Shown in pieces: positions 42,770 through 56,039 of a DNA stretch of 64,000 nt. The notes under the pieces are model-generated. The model had not been told where the DNA came from, made no database searches, and saw only the letters and a list, made by a program, of their open reading frames with translations. Made by a program: the position numbers and the translations under genes. The stretch spans positions 866,978 through 930,977 of the forward strand of contig NW_003314325.1 of NCBI RefSeq assembly GCF_000143415.4, given 5' to 3'. Each line of letters opens with the position of its first letter. Position 1 is the stretch's first letter. Source of the stretch: Selaginella moellendorffii. Lineage: Eukaryota; Streptophyta; Lycopodiopsida; Selaginellales; Selaginellaceae.

Positions 42770-44678
42770 GGCATTGCCATTGACGCAGAGGAGTTTGGGG
42801 CTCTTGTGTCAAGATGTGGCAGATCCAATGCCCTGGAAGCAGGCAAGCGCTTGCACGCAGCTGCGATTCCATGGGCGCCAGGATCGATAATCTTCTCGTG
42901 GAGATGTATGGCAAATTGCGCACGACGCCATTGCCGACAAGAACGTCTTCTCTTGGGGATCGTGGCCTAATGCTAGCAGGGATGAGAGATTTAAGGTTCT
43001 TGGGGAGATGTGCATGGAGGGAGTGAAACCGGACAAGGTGGCGTTCCTTAGCCTGGTGAGGTCTTGCTTGACGCTGGAGCATGGCAACCTTGTTCGATCG
43101 CTCCTCGAGGAGTGTGGCCTTAGGGATTTGCAGATTGCCACAGAGCTTCTGAGGATGTATGGATCACTGCAGGAAGGCCGAGTGGCTGGAAAGGATTTCG
43201 AGAGTCTTGGACAGAAAGATCTGGTGGCCTGGAACGTGATGTCATGCCCAGTGCGGGCAATGCTAAAAAGCATTTGCAATTTACGAGAGGATGCCTTTGA
43301 AAGCGGACAAAGTCACCTACACGACGCTTCTTTCATGCTGTGACGATCTGGGCGATGGAGAAGAGATCCATGCTTGTAGTGAGGGATGGGACCGAATGGA
43401 ACGTTGCCATGTCCACTGCATTGGTGCGCTGCTACGGTCGCTGCGGAAATCCAGAGAAAGCAGTGGCTGTGTTTGAGAATTTCTCAGGGAACAAGGACGT
43501 AGGGCTGTGGACTGCGATGATCCTCTGCGTCGCTCAGAACCAAAATATCACTGAAGCCATTCAAGTTTTCGAACAGCAAGGTTTTCGAGCAAGCAACTTT
43601 CCGCTGGTTGCTCTGCTCCAGGGATTGTCGAGCTCTTCGAAGTCTGGGTTTAGCACAAGCATGATAAACACGATCAGCTCGAGAGCCATGGAGTTTCTGT
43701 GTTCTACTGGGGGAGATGTTTCGACCACGGACGATTTAGGTGTTGCCACAGCACTGGTGAAATGCTTTGGAAGTCACAGGAGAATCAATGAAACTGAGGT
43801 GTTTGAGAGATTTTGACACTATAGGTTCGACTTGGTGCTCTGGAACGCCATGGTATGGGCTTATGCCGATCCCGAAGAAGCTCTGTTCGTGCTGAAAATG
43901 ATGGATCTGGAAGGTGATAAGGATGATACGTTCACGTTCGCGACTGTTTTAACTGCGTGTGCTACCAGTTGCGAGCATGCATTGCTACAAACGAACTTTC
44001 TTCACGATCGAGCGACCAGTTTGGGGCTTGGATCCGATCCAGTTGTGGTAGCAGCAGTTATCAACTCGTACTCCAAGTCCCAGAGGCTCGGGCTTGCGAG
44101 GAGCACTTTCGAAGGACTTGCGACGGACAAACGAGATGCAGTGGTACGCACGATCAGGTCACATCCAAGGCGCTCTGGAGATCTTCTCCAAGATGGATCA
44201 TCCGGACAAGATCACAATCGCGCAGGTGCTGGATGCCTACACGGATCTGGCATGCCTCAGCCAGTGCAAGGCCGCTCATCGCGATTTCGTGTCGCCAAAC
44301 CAAGAGCTCGAGTCGGAGAAAATGGTGGCCAACGCTCTTGTAAACATGTACACGAAGTGTGGAAGCCTGGAAGAGGCCAGGAGAGTTTTCGACAGGATGA
44401 GCTTGCAGTCCAGGAACATCGTCTCGTGGACTGCCATGATCTCGGCTTACGCCCAGCACGGCCGGAGCTCCGAGTCGATGGAGCTGTTCCAGAGGATGCA
44501 GCAGCAAGGAGTGGAGCCGAATCAAGTGACTTTCATCAGTATCTTGAGCTATTGCAGCCACTCGGGCTTGATCGATCAAGCAGCGTGCTGTTTCTACAGC
44601 ATGGAGCAAGATCACAGCTTGGTGGCGTCCCAGATTGAATTGCTTTTGAAACTGAATGGAATCAAAGCCGCTTTCTAA
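42770..44678 (+). pseudogene. PPR gene, frameshifted (copy of 11.2-12.6 kb, longer)
   Basis: The N-terminal part reads AIDAEEFGALVSRCGRSNALEAGKRLH, then KNVFSWG, MEGVKPDKVAFLSLVRSCL and LLRMYGSLQEGRVAGKDF. The middle, ALVRCYGRCGNPEKAVAVF and WTAMILCVAQNQNITEAI, sits in a different frame. The end (ALVNMYTKCGSLEEARRVFD, SWTAMISAYAQHGRSSES) closes at 44678 without an E/DYW domain. Breaks lie near 43340, 43815 and 44090. A TGA at 43814 falls in ERF*H. Confidence 0.85.
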
Positions 44679-44749
44679 GGGGCAAGTCTTATGGTTTATA
44701 TTCATACCATAGGTGATTCATTTATTTCGTCGTTTATTTTTCCACCCAG

Positions 44750-47437
44750 TCAAGCACGAATGAAATCGTTTACCTGGACACTAATGGGGCTCCGTACATA
44801 ATGGACGCCATCTGACCAAGTGATGGATCCAAAAGCATAGTGCCCCACTGAACGAACTATTCGAGCAGCCTCAAACGTGATCTCATAAGACAGCTTTGTC
44901 ACGGAACTGTTGAAATGGAGAATGTCCGGTTTGACTGTAACTCTGACGCTATGCGGCTCTTCCACGATTGCCCTGTAACTTGAGCATGGTGTCCCTACGT
45001 TTGTCACAACTCTTCTCACTGTTTTGGCTCCCACCAGATTGGAGATTGTTATCGAGGGATAGTTCAGCTCAGTGGCTGCTAGAGTCTGAGACGAGCATTT
45101 GGAGTGTTCAATCTTGCAAATGCTGCCCAGACTGCAGCAGAAGAGAGCATAGTCTTGAGGAGTGGTAACGTAAACAAGGCCTGGATCTGCTGCTTTGGTT
45201 GGATTGATGTGTCCGGCACCATATCCGAAGGGGTTGGAATAACTTAGTGTGAAACTATCAGTTATTATATCCCTTGTGTTGTCCATGTTCCAAGCTGCAA
45301 CCGTGATACTTCAGGACAGAACTTGCAAAACCCACATACCTGTTGTCATAATTGCAGACTTGATTGCGGAGGGGCTCCAATCTGGATGCAAGGATTTAAG
45401 CAAAGCCGCAACACCGGAAACGTGAGGACAGGACATGGACGTGCCACTCATCGCTCCAAAACTCTTTGCTGAGCTGCTTGAATGGTTTTTTGGAGGAATA
45501 GCAGCGATTATGTCAACGCCAGGAGCAATGATATCAGGCTGCAATGCCGGTGATATATCAGATGTTTGAATTTGGAAACCAAATGACTCACAAACCTTTA
45601 GAATATCAGGAGAAATTGGGTTTGGTCCCCTGGCTGAGAAGGTTGCAACAGCAGGGGCTGGTCCAATCCCGGTCACAGTTTCAGGTGGATGGATATAGAT
45701 CGTTGACGATCTGCAATTGAGGTAGGCAAGTTCAAATGATGAAGATAAACAAGATCGATCTGGCTTACTTCTCATGTGATCTGTGACCTAAGAGCTGCAC
45801 ACCGCATGCACTGGAACTACAAATATAGGGAGCGACAAGCTTCCTGTTATCGATCTGACTGTATCGGTGATTATAATTCCGGTGGCTCCAGCCTTTTCGA
45901 TAGCATCCATGTCCACGGGAAGCTCGGCGCTGGAAGCAAAGCAAAGGACATACTTCCCTCTCAGGGTGGTACCATTCAATCTCGCTTCTGTGCAATAGCT
46001 GCAGAGAATTCACCTCATCAGAGAGATACTAGTGTCCGAATGTATGCATACCCATCCTCTCCAGAGGCAATTCTATGCAATCCAACTTCAGAACCGGTCC
46101 GGTGCTGTGATGGCGTTGCCTGTCCAAAAACTTCAAAAATGAAGGTTCATACAGCCATTTTGCAAACCTGGCAAGAGGTAGCATTGTCGGGAAGAACGAT
46201 CTTTGCATGGAAACCCCGGTCAATAGTGCTTGCTCCCACACTCAGAATCCAGGGAGCAGTGTTAATGATTGTGGACGGATATGGTCCCGAATTGCCACCA
46301 CTTGCCACAACCAAAATCCCATTCTGGACTGCATGAAATGCGGCAATTGCAATGCCATCCGTGTTGTAGTCGTACGTATTTTCCATGCCTGCAGAAATGG
46401 ACAGGATGTCGACTCCGTCATAAATTGCGTAGTCGATTGCAGAAATAATGTCTGCTTCTAAGCTGCTACTCTCTTCATAGAATTTGTACATTGCAAGCCT
46501 GGCCATTGGTGCTCCACCACGAGCTATTCCGCTGCCAAATTCATCATCGCTGGCTCCGTAAACGAGCCTGCCTACAGCGGTCGACGATGTATGCGTGCCG
46601 TGAGAGTTTTTGTCCCTGGGTGATCTGTAATCCTCCACGCTAGGATCCACACTTTGGTCGAAATATCGAGCTCCTATAAGTTTCCTGCATTCATGCAGTT
46701 AAAACACATGAAACGGCTATACTTCCAAGTTCCAAGCCACTCGGAGGTCCCAACAACGAACCTATTACAGTTTGAAGCCGTGAAGTTCTCGCCTATTTGA
46801 CATATTCCCTTCCATCTTGTGGGAACTGCTGGCATTGATTTGTCATTGAAACTCTCAGCTTCAGGCCATACACCTGCAGAAAAGTTCCGAAATTTTGGTA
46901 TCTGCTGCACACTAGAATGTGAAACTTAACAAACACCTGAATCCACAACCCCAACAATTACGTCCACTCCGAAGCCAGATTCTTGCAAAATGCCTTTGGG
47001 CTTCATGACATCCAGTCCAAGGAAGTCCCAGCTGTGAGTTGTATGCAGCTTCACCTTTTTGCTGCGGAACACAGACACAACTCCAGGCATCTCTGTTGCA
47101 GAAGTATTAGCCTGAAAACTGAGAGCACAGCCACTTACTGGACAAAGCTTTTGCATGCTTTGGATTCATATCTGCTGCGAAACCGCTGAATCCATGCCGG
47201 TAGCTGTACAAGATAGCACCTTTTGCCAAATCTTCACTTCCCAACACACTGGCCAGCGTTTCGTGATGGGATTTCGTTACCAGTTCGTGGTCTTCGACGA
47301 TTTTCTTCCCCATGTAGACTATATAAACCTACGATGGCACCAGTTAGCGACCGATGTAGACTCAATAAAATACTTACCTCTCCCATCGAGCACTGGATTT
47401 GAGCCAGAAGAATAAGAAAAGCGGTTAGTGGTGCCAT
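44750..47437 (-). pseudogene. Subtilase copy 2, exon 7 frameshift
   Basis: The ten exons correspond to copy 1: 47437-47378, 47328-47139, 47092-46937, 46873-46762, 46684-46168, 46119-46052, 45998-45769, 45710-45596, 45538-45340 and 45294-44750. All splice sites are intact and the triad motifs ([24 protein letters not shown]) are present. In exon 7 a single base is missing near 45813 (ctggaac for ctgggaac in copy 1), so GTA GTT CC runs into a stop (VVPVHAVCSS*). An additional 6-bp loss lies nearby. The product would end before the catalytic Ser. Copy 3 shares both changes. Confidence 0.88.
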
Positions 47438-47605
47438 TCTTCAGGAGTGCAATGCAATGGAAAATCCCTAGCTGCTTTCCGAGCATACCCGGGGTTTGAT
47501 ATAGAGGCGACACCAGTCAGCATTCTGATCAGATGTACTGTGTGGGCCTTCACGCGCTCAATTTTTCTTTAGTCGCGATGTTGATCTGGCTGGCCCATCC
47601 GACCA

Positions 47606-48100
<495 letters not shown>

Positions 48101-48595
48101 AATTAAGATATCAGGCCGAGGCAGGTTGCAAAGTGCTGAAAGACAGTTCTAGGACAAATAATGCTGCTGCCAAGCAGGCCAGCATTTCATTGTTTCTACA
48201 TCTTCACATCAAATGCCCGTCTAACTATCACTTAGTCAGATATCATCGTCGGGAGCACGCAAAAATGCGGCCACATAGCTCTTTTGAGATTTTAGGTGAA
48301 GTAAAAAAAAATTCAAAAAACTATTACTTGCATGATGAAGTTAGCCATGCCCAGGGCCAGCGGCCCATTTGGAGGTACCCAGACGAGCACACTTAACTCT
48401 TGCCCGAATTTCACCTCTTTATACTGCTCTAGTATGTGGGCTCACCTGAAAACTAACCTGAAACAAAATGAAAGCAACAAACACGCGTTGACTGAAGAGG
48501 ATTCTTTATATCATGAGATTTGTTTGACCAGTCTCACATTTTAAGAGCGTTGTGACGGAAGAAAACGGGTTAGCGATAATATAATTGGCTTTCAC

Positions 48596-49117
48596 TCACG
48601 CTGCTCGAACTTTCTTCACAACCAAGTCGCTACTAAAACCAGGAGCACTCCTCTTCACTCCACAGTGCCTCCTCCTGTGGATAGTCTTCTTGATTTTACT
48701 GCTGCAATTTTCCACGATCCAGGGATGCTCCAGCACACCATCCAGTGTCAACCTCTCGCTCGGCTCCACAGCCAGCATCCCGGGAATGTGGACAACCATC
48801 CGGGAATCCCTGGTTCACAACAACTCGATCTCCCTGGATTGCTTGTAGCCTTTCAGCAGCTCATATGCGATCACTCCCAGTGCCCATATGTCAATGGCCA
48901 GCGTCCAGCTGTTCTCCGGCTTGAGATTCCGGTGGACGATGCTGCTGGTATGTATCCCCTTGAGCGCCTTCACCAGACGCTGGATGGTCTTGGCGGCCTC
49001 CTTCTCACCCAGCGGCCCTCCCTTGATCAATCGATGGCACAGACTAGGGCCGCACAGCTCCATCACCATGGTCCCGTAGGAAGCCCCGCCACTCCTCTCC
49101 CTCACGAAGGCCGCCAC
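48596..49117 (-). pseudogene. Protein-kinase-like gene, copy 2 (activation segment deleted)
   Basis: Keeps MVMELCGPSLCHRLIKGGPLG, HTSSIVHRNLKPEN, AIDIWALGVIAYELLKGYKQ and DGVLEHPWIVENC. DFG to APE is deleted (KPENSWTLAIDIW), and another deletion joins MLAVEPSER to the wrong frame. HRN again replaces HRD. The sequence N-terminal to 49117 is rearranged. Confidence 0.85.
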
Positions 49118-49299
49118 ATGAGCTAGAGCTCTCTCCCGGCCTCCCTCCCCAATTTAAACATAGCTCATGGCGCCCTTGAGCATCGTCATCCTCGATGACG
49201 ATGACGGCACAATCGTCATCCTCGAACTCACTGTCGCACCATCACAGAGCTTCTCCTCTCGCGTAAGAGAAACTAACGATTATATGTCGACGGCTGGAT

Positions 49300-51640
49300 G
49301 GCGTTTTGCTGACGGCTGAGATGTGATCGCCGTGTGCCTAGCCATGAATATTTTTTAAAAAATTAGAATATTTTCTATTACCCTCTTGGACAGGCAAGAC
49401 AACATAGTTGTAAGTTGGGCTCACCTCCAAACATTTCTATATAAACTTCTACAAGCATTTGATCTCATATTTCTTGGCAGAAAAACATCAAGGATTTAAA
49501 AGCATAAAACCCAAAATAGAGTGTTATTTGAAAGTTGTAAACTTTTTAGTTGTGTGAACTTTATATTGTGACAAATCCTAATGGGAATATTTATTTTTGC
49601 ATTGACTATTGCCTATTAAACAAAATGACTATCTTGAATATATACCCTTTTCCTCACACTATTAATCTTTTAAATTGTTTGGGGAAAAATTGTTAGTTCG
49701 TAAAATTATATTTTGCTTTTGGATACTGATAAGTGCTAATGGCCAAGGAAAATATTCCCAAGACTACTTTTTATATATTATTTGGTTTATACAAGTTCTT
49801 GGTGATGCCATTTGATTTGAAAAATGCTTTAACTACTTTTTAGTGGATGATGAATGAAGTTTTTTGCAATATGTTGGAGGTGACTATTAACTTTATTAAT
49901 GATGTTTTGATTTATTCAGAAGGGATATAAGCATACATTAGTGATGTTTGTAAAGTGTTGGATCACTTGCAAGAAGTTAGTTTAAAGCTAAAGTAATTGA
50001 AGTGTATTTTTGGGTCCAAGGATACAATTTATCTTGAGTATCATATTTTTCATTAAAAATTTCTCATTAAAGTTTGCAAATTGATCTTAATAAATTCGTT
50101 ACTCTAAAGTGTGTGAATGATATGCAATGCTTATTAGGCAAGGTGTAATTTCTCAGCCATTTCATTAATCATATTTCTAATCATATTGCATTATTAGGAG
50201 CATTGTTGAAGTTGTCAATATTATTTTTCATGTAGTATGTAGATTATGAGAGGGTATTTACAGACTTTAAAGAGTTGTTAATAATTTTTCCAGTTTTAGC
50301 ATATCATAACTACACTAGATCTTTAGTTTTGCAGGTGAATGTTTTTTATATAAGTTTTGGAAGTGTGTTGATGTAAGAGAGCCCAAATATGTCTAATTAG
50401 CACCATCCCATTATATCAACTTTATGTTAGAACCAACGGAGATGAATTACTATATAATAAAGGTGTATTTTACAATAGTGAGAAACTTCACACATATCTA
50501 CATAGTTCTCAAACATTACTAAAAGATGATCATATTGTAGTTACTTTATTATTGAAATAGAAGAACTTGATTAATTGTATTACTCAATGGGCTTTAAAGT
50601 TTAAGATATATGATTTTGAGGTTGTTTATCACCAAAGGAGTTTTATATTTGATGTTAACACCTTTTCTCGAGCTCTTTTTCTTTTTTCATTCTCTTCTCA
50701 TGTTTTTGATAAGCTTATTGTTCAAGCATTTGTGTATTTTATGAATAAAGATTCTATGCCGTTATCAGTTGTTATACTTGATGTTTAATGTTCACAATGT
50801 ATGGAGCAAAATACCTTCTCTTAACAAGGTTTATAAGGCTCAAAAAGTAAACGTAAGATTAATCTTATTACAACCATTAGATGGTAAAATAAATAGAATA
50901 TGCTAAAAAGTGTTTAGGAAAGTTTATAAATTATAAATATGTTTATATATTATAAATACAAGATTAATGAAATGAATAACAATCATTTACTCCTACAGTT
51001 TTGCTTAAGCATACAAAATTTACTGGATGCAACAATGTTTGGTTACTTAATAATAGTGGTTATTATTTATTAATCTTATTTATTAATTGAAATCTTGAAA
51101 GGTGTTTAGAAAAGTTTGTAAATTATAAATACAAAATTAATCTAATAACTGTTAGATGGTTAGAATATTATATTTTAGGTACATCCACTCTTCCTTTATA
51201 AGTTTGCTTAAGCAAACCAAAAATAATATTTGAAAGTGTTTTTCACATAAATTAAAATAATTTTCTGCATAGCAATGCTTAGTTTGCTTAATAGTAGTGT
51301 CATACTTATTTAGTATTTTTTAATAACCCAATTGATCAATAATTATAAACATGTTTATAATTTATAAATCAAGATTAATCTTATTGCATATTAATCATTA
51401 GATAATGGAATAAAAAGAATATACTAGGAAGTCTTTAGAAAAGTTTATAGATTATAAATATATTTATAAATTATAAATACAATATTAATCTAAATAAATA
51501 ACAACAATTAAATGATTGAATATTCTTAAAATATTCAAGTATATTTTAAATATATTCAATCCCCTTATCAATTTTGTTTAAGCAAACCAATTATATAGCC
51601 TATAGTTTTTGATAATTTTTTATGTGAAGAAGTTTCTTCG
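49300..51640 (+). mobile_element. AT-rich island with decayed Ty3/Gypsy sequence
   Basis: Between about 49745 and 50790 the + strand carries stop-riddled Gypsy RT/RNase H phrases: FGLYKFLVMPFDLKNALTTF, INFINDVLIYSEG, LKCIFGSKDTIYLEYHIFH, FPVLAYHNYTRSLVLQVN and ITQWALKFKIYDFEVVYHQR. The remainder, to 51640, is AT-rich with recurring taaattataaata phrases and no gene seen. Confidence 0.75.
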
Positions 51641-51767
51641 GTACTTGCTAGGATCCGGGAGGTGGATGTATACGTAACGTATCGATTTTAAGGTGTCCAG
51701 GTTCATTGTACCCAGGCTGAGCAATTTAAAGGCTAGGGTTTTAGCATAAGGAATGTAGCAGCGCCTC

Positions 51768-53515
51768 ATGGATCGATGCTGCGCTCATCTGCGTCTCAGA
51801 TGCTTCCCGATCAGCAAAGAATCGCCGCTCCAATTCCATCGCCCTGCTCTTCTTGTGCGCCTCGCGGCTGGAAAATCTGTTATTCCGGGCCCTGGATTAA
51901 CAGATTTTCCAGGCAAGAAATCCTCGCTTCGTCTCGTTTGCAGCAGAGCGGCAGCGGCGGCTGCGGAGGAGTGCGATCACAACAGGTAATGTGGATTTGG
52001 GGGCCAATTCGTTTAGAGATCATGAGTTCTTGTTGCCAGTGGTGCGTCGAGCTTTCTGGACCAATACCCGGCGCTGACAACCGGGTCGCTCTTCCTATCT
52101 TGGTAAGAAGAAAAGATAAGAGATTTTTGTTTTCTTCCCTAGCTCCAAATCAAAGGATCGCACAGGTCTCTGTTAAATGCGGTTTTTAATGTCTTGAACA
52201 AGCAGGTGTTTCACTACTTTCCATATCCATGGTAACTTCCTCTTCTTCTTCGTCTTGTTTAGTCTAAATCTTTTTCCTCGCCTTGAACAGTACCATGTCC
52301 GTGATTCATCTGGCGGTGGGAGTTACATACTGCAGCGTTTGCTGGGCATTTGGAATGCCAAAACGTGTCGTAAGTTTTCGATTTTTTCGCCAGACTACCT
52401 ATCCTGATTTGATTGGTTCCAGCCATTGAGCAAGGAACTGATGAGATTGCTTCTGCCAGTTTCGTTTTGTCACGCTCTGGGACACATCATGACCAACATT
52501 TCCTCATCCACCGTCGCCGTTTCCTTCACGCACACGGTCAAAGGTTTTGTGGTTTTGCTTTTAGTTCATGGAGATTGACAGGATTACTCGTGTTTGCTGC
52601 TGGCAGCGCTGGAGCCTTTCTTCAACGCATCTGCGTCACAGTTTCTTCTGGGACAATCAGTTCCTTTCGCCCTCTGGCTTAGCTTGATACCTGTAGTCGC
52701 TGGTAAATATATGCTCTAGATTTGTAAACCTCTTGCATTCTCAAGCTTGGTCCTTCAGGGGTTTCTCTAGCATCACTCACAGAGGTTTCATTTAACTGGA
52801 AAGGATTTCTCAGTGCCATGACGTCGAACGCAGCATACACATACCGAAACATTGTTTCCAAGGAGGCTATGGTACAAAGCATTTCTTCATATCTGATGAC
52901 GCTCTTTCTTGTCCTGTCCAGGCAACAATTGACAGCACTAATCTTTACGCTTACATATCTTTGATTTCGCTCTTCATGTGCATACCACCAGCATTACTGG
53001 TAAGTAGCATTCATTTAATCCACAAGCTTTTAGTAGATCAATGCTTTTTATCTACAGATAGAAGGTCCGAGCCTTGTCAAGCACGGGCTTGCTTCCTCAG
53101 TTGCAAAAGTAGGCATTCGAAAGTTCGTAGCAGATCTAATCGTGGTGGGAGTTTTCTATCATCTGTACAATCAGGTTCGTTCTTTCTCTTCGATAAAGCA
53201 CGATGCCAGATATTTCTTGTACGTCTATCAGGTTGGCAACAACACTCTGGAACGAGTAGCGCCTCTGTCACACGCAGTAGGCAACGTACTAAAGCGAGTC
53301 GTAGTCATCGTATTCTCTATACTTGTTTTTGGTAAGCCTTTCGAGTGATTAGATTGATGATGCAAGTGACTTTCTTTCTGTCTGTAGGAAATCGAATTAC
53401 AAGACAAACTGCTGTAGGCACGACGATGGCAATCGGTGGAGTTGCCTTCTACTCTTTTGCTAAAGCCAAACTAGACGAGATGAAACAACGAGCTCTTTTG
53501 AATCAAAAGCATTAG
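51768..53515 (+). CDS. TPT: Plastid triose-phosphate/phosphate translocator, intact
   Basis: Eleven exons: 51768-51985, 52040-52102, 52166-52231, 52291-52369, 52423-52543, 52607-52702, 52759-52871, 52922-52999, 53058-53174, 53232-53331 and 53388-53515. They give 1179 nt and 392 residues (family about 400), all with GT-AG introns of 50-63 bp. An N-terminal Ser/Arg-rich transit peptide (about 70 residues) precedes [15 protein letters not shown]. Diagnostic stretches are [60 protein letters not shown], and [17 protein letters not shown]. These are the TPT subgroup rather than the PEP or glucose-6-P translocators. It exchanges stromal triose phosphate for cytosolic phosphate across the inner envelope, the main carbon export of photosynthesis. 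A decayed inverted copy is at 36405-37530. Confidence 0.93.
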
Positions 53516-54560
53516 TTTTGGATTTGGTCTACCCGCCTCGATTGCATCACCATGCAATTGACATGCTAGGCTGAGAACATCGTGGACTGGAAAGTTATCT
53601 TCTTTGGCCAAACTGGACTCGAGGAGCATTTGCTATAGACGAGCTTTCTTGACAATCGAGCGCTTAGATCCGATCCAGTCGTGCTTTATCTACTCCACAA
53701 CTTATCAGCCTTGCCACCTTCCTTTTCCAGGACATAAGCCCACCGAGTCCAAAATCTACAGAGTCTAAAACTCTCAAACACCTCCTCAGCTTCATTGATC
53801 CAGATTGTCACAGCATGAAAGAAGCGTTGTCGCAAAGGCAAAGTTACAAATGCATTGGGCATACAAATCAATCTACACCAGATCTTTCTGTCCAAGTTTC
53901 TCATAAATTTCTTTAACCAGTTGACCTTGCAGCATATTAAGCAATCCAAACGTTGCTACATGTGGCAATCTGAAAATCCCTGAAAAGTCACTCTTCAAGG
54001 AGCGATCGAACACTCTAGTGTTACACCAGGCTAACGAGCGCTACCTTGTGTCCGGCATCATCCACCTCCTCGCTGCTGATGGGCCGCAATCTTGAAGCCC
54101 CAAGAGAAGACGTTTTTGGCATCGAATGCTCGTGCGCTTGCCATACATGTCCACCAGAGGATTGCCGATACTGGTGGAGTGGCGGCCATGGAATCGCAGC
54201 TGCGCTTGCATGCATCCCACATTTCGACACAAGGGCCCCAAACTCCTCCGCATCGATCGCAATGTCCGTGCTCCTGGACGCATGGAGCTGGATCTCTTCC
54301 ATCGAATACTGGAGCTGGACGACTTGGTCCACTCCACCGCGCTCCAATCCAATCGCTCGCGGTCCTCAAGTGGACCAGATCATTGAGCCATGAGAGCTGG
54401 CGCTGGAGAACGCCATCCTGGAGATGTATGCACGATCATGCCCACACCGAGTTGGCGAGCTGGAGCGTCTTGGATGCTTCTAACTTAGATATTTAATTCA
54501 AAACATAGAAGAGATCTACCAGCGATTTTGCTGACTCTCCACAGGGAGGAGCACCGCCAA
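53516..54560 (-). pseudogene. PPR gene scraps, mixed orientation
   Basis: The minus strand has INEAEEVFESFRLC (about 53760) and, at 54040-54310, IAIDAEEFGALVSKCGMHA with KNVFSWGFK, the same PPR family as 42770. A + strand scrap (DRALRSDPVV-like, about 53660) is also present. Nothing is intact. Confidence 0.65.
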
Positions 54561-54790
54561 TCCAATGAATCTAGTAAAGCGCAACATTGATAGCGATGGA
54601 AATGAAAAAGTGAGGGATCACTTGATCCTAATTTCTATCGCATCCCCCGATGAGGAGCTGATCTTGCTGATCTCTACCACGGCGTCTTGTTCAACATACA
54701 CACATGGGACACTGTACAAAGCACCTTCGTGCCTCTCTATCTTGATTCTTGATCCACCGCCCGCGATTCCCACTTCGAACTTCACGCGTG
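54561..54790 (-). other. Spacer with short unidentified ORF
   Basis: The minus frame 54618-54809 (for example VPCVYVEQDAVVEISKISSS) follows the PSY-like exon repeats. It has no motif I recognise and no PSY motif is present. Confidence 0.3.
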
Positions 54791-55080
54791 AAAGAATGAG
54801 AGATCTCAAGCTCGAGTCTGCAAATCAACTCAAAACAATAAGAACCCAGAAAGATAACAAAGAGCATCTGCGCTCTACCTTGGTCTCCATGGCGACCACA
54901 AGCTTGGAAGGAGCCATTTCTATGGTAAACAAGAGAAAGAATGAGAGATCTCAAGCTCGAGTCTGCAAATCAACTCAAAACAATAAGAACCCAGAAAGAT
55001 AACAAAGAGCATCTGCGCTCTACCTTGGTCTCCATGGCGACCACAAGCTTGGAAGGAGCCATTTCTATGGTAAACAAGAG
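54791..55080 (-). repeat. 145-bp tandem duplication of a PSY-like first exon and intron
   Basis: Two adjacent 145-bp units (54791-54935 and 54936-55080) look identical, with a third start at 55081. In the minus sense each unit holds ATGGCTCCTTCCAAGCTTG, encoding MAPSKLVVAMETK, then a GTAGAGCGC donor and an intron ending GATTTGCAG, then a (G)AC-TCG-AGC-TTG exon-2-like start. This matches exon 1 and intron 1 of the PSY-like genes (MAPSRKLVLA...GNK), with most of the signal peptide deleted. A sixth PSY-like locus, broken. Confidence 0.7.
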
Positions 55081-55801
55081 AAAGAATGAGAAAAACAAAA
55101 CGAATATGTTAGTGTGGAATTGAGGACATGGTTGATCAGGAGAAAAAGATGGCAGATAATATCATTAGACGCGAGCAACGTGGGCTCGCAGCAATCCCTA
55201 TTTGCTCGAACATTGCGTTCTGGTAAAGGTGACGTTCGTGGGACAGCCGCATTCGCTGGTACAAGTCAAAGGCGAGGTCGCCGTAGCCATTGACGGAGTA
55301 CGCAGCGATCAAGCTGTTCCAGGATACAACATCCTTGCGTGGCATTGTCCCGAAAGTTGTCCTGGCGTCGCCCAAGCTCGCGCACCTCGCTGACGAGGGC
55401 GTTCCGGATTTGAGCTCCGTTCTCTGGGCTGCCGCTCGTCGCAAAGCTCTCTTCGACATTGGAGTGGATCAGCCTCGTGGTGTGCAAGTCGACTGGTCCC
55501 GTGCAAGCGTTCATGATCGAGAGAGGCAACGTCGTTTGCCCTCGAGCTCCATTCTCTGGTAGAGCTGAAGCGATTCCGAATTGAGACCTGATGGCGTTCC
55601 AAAGATCCGCACGATTCTTTGAACACGCTCCTGGCGGTGGTAAGCTGGCCTCCGTTTCCATAGATGCTCACCAAAGAGTTGCAAACAACAGTGTCGGAGG
55701 ACACTCGAAGGCCCCTAGAGCTCCAGAGAACTTCCATGAAGCCCGAGAAAGACGCATAGGTGACGATGAGAGTGTTCCGGGAGATCACGTCGGGCTGGTC
55801 C
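55081..55801 (-). pseudogene. PPR fragments beside the PSY-like repeat
   Basis: Just after the repeat, the + strand at about 55163-55215 keeps the start of the 34651-type PPR gene (DASNVGSQQSLFARTL-like), so the head-to-head arrangement is preserved. From 55230 to 55790 the minus strand carries another PPR gene in three frames: VVCNSLVSIYGNGGQLTTARSVF, LSIMNACTGPVDL, then TMPRKDVVSWNSLIAAYSVNGYGDLA. Broken. Confidence 0.65.
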
Positions 55802-56039
55802 GGGACACCCCTGATTCAAGTGAAGTCATATCCTAGATAAAAGAGCCTGTAATGTAATGCAATGTCTCTTTGTATTGCCAGTAGACAAGTATATTATGTG
55901 GGTGTTGGAGCTGAGGTGGAGTCTAAGTTAAGAATCCCTGTCTGGTGCAGGTGGGCGACTGCTCTGCGTATGCTTGCTTGCTTTGCTTGCCACCACAATG
56001 AGCATTGTGGTTGAAATAGTTATAAATTTAAACCTTTGA
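55802..56039. repeat. Dispersed repeat, copy 2 (about 238 bp)
   Basis: Second copy of the 42471-42715 repeat with a 7-bp shorter middle and scattered substitutions. Inserted between PPR-derived sequences. Confidence 0.6.
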
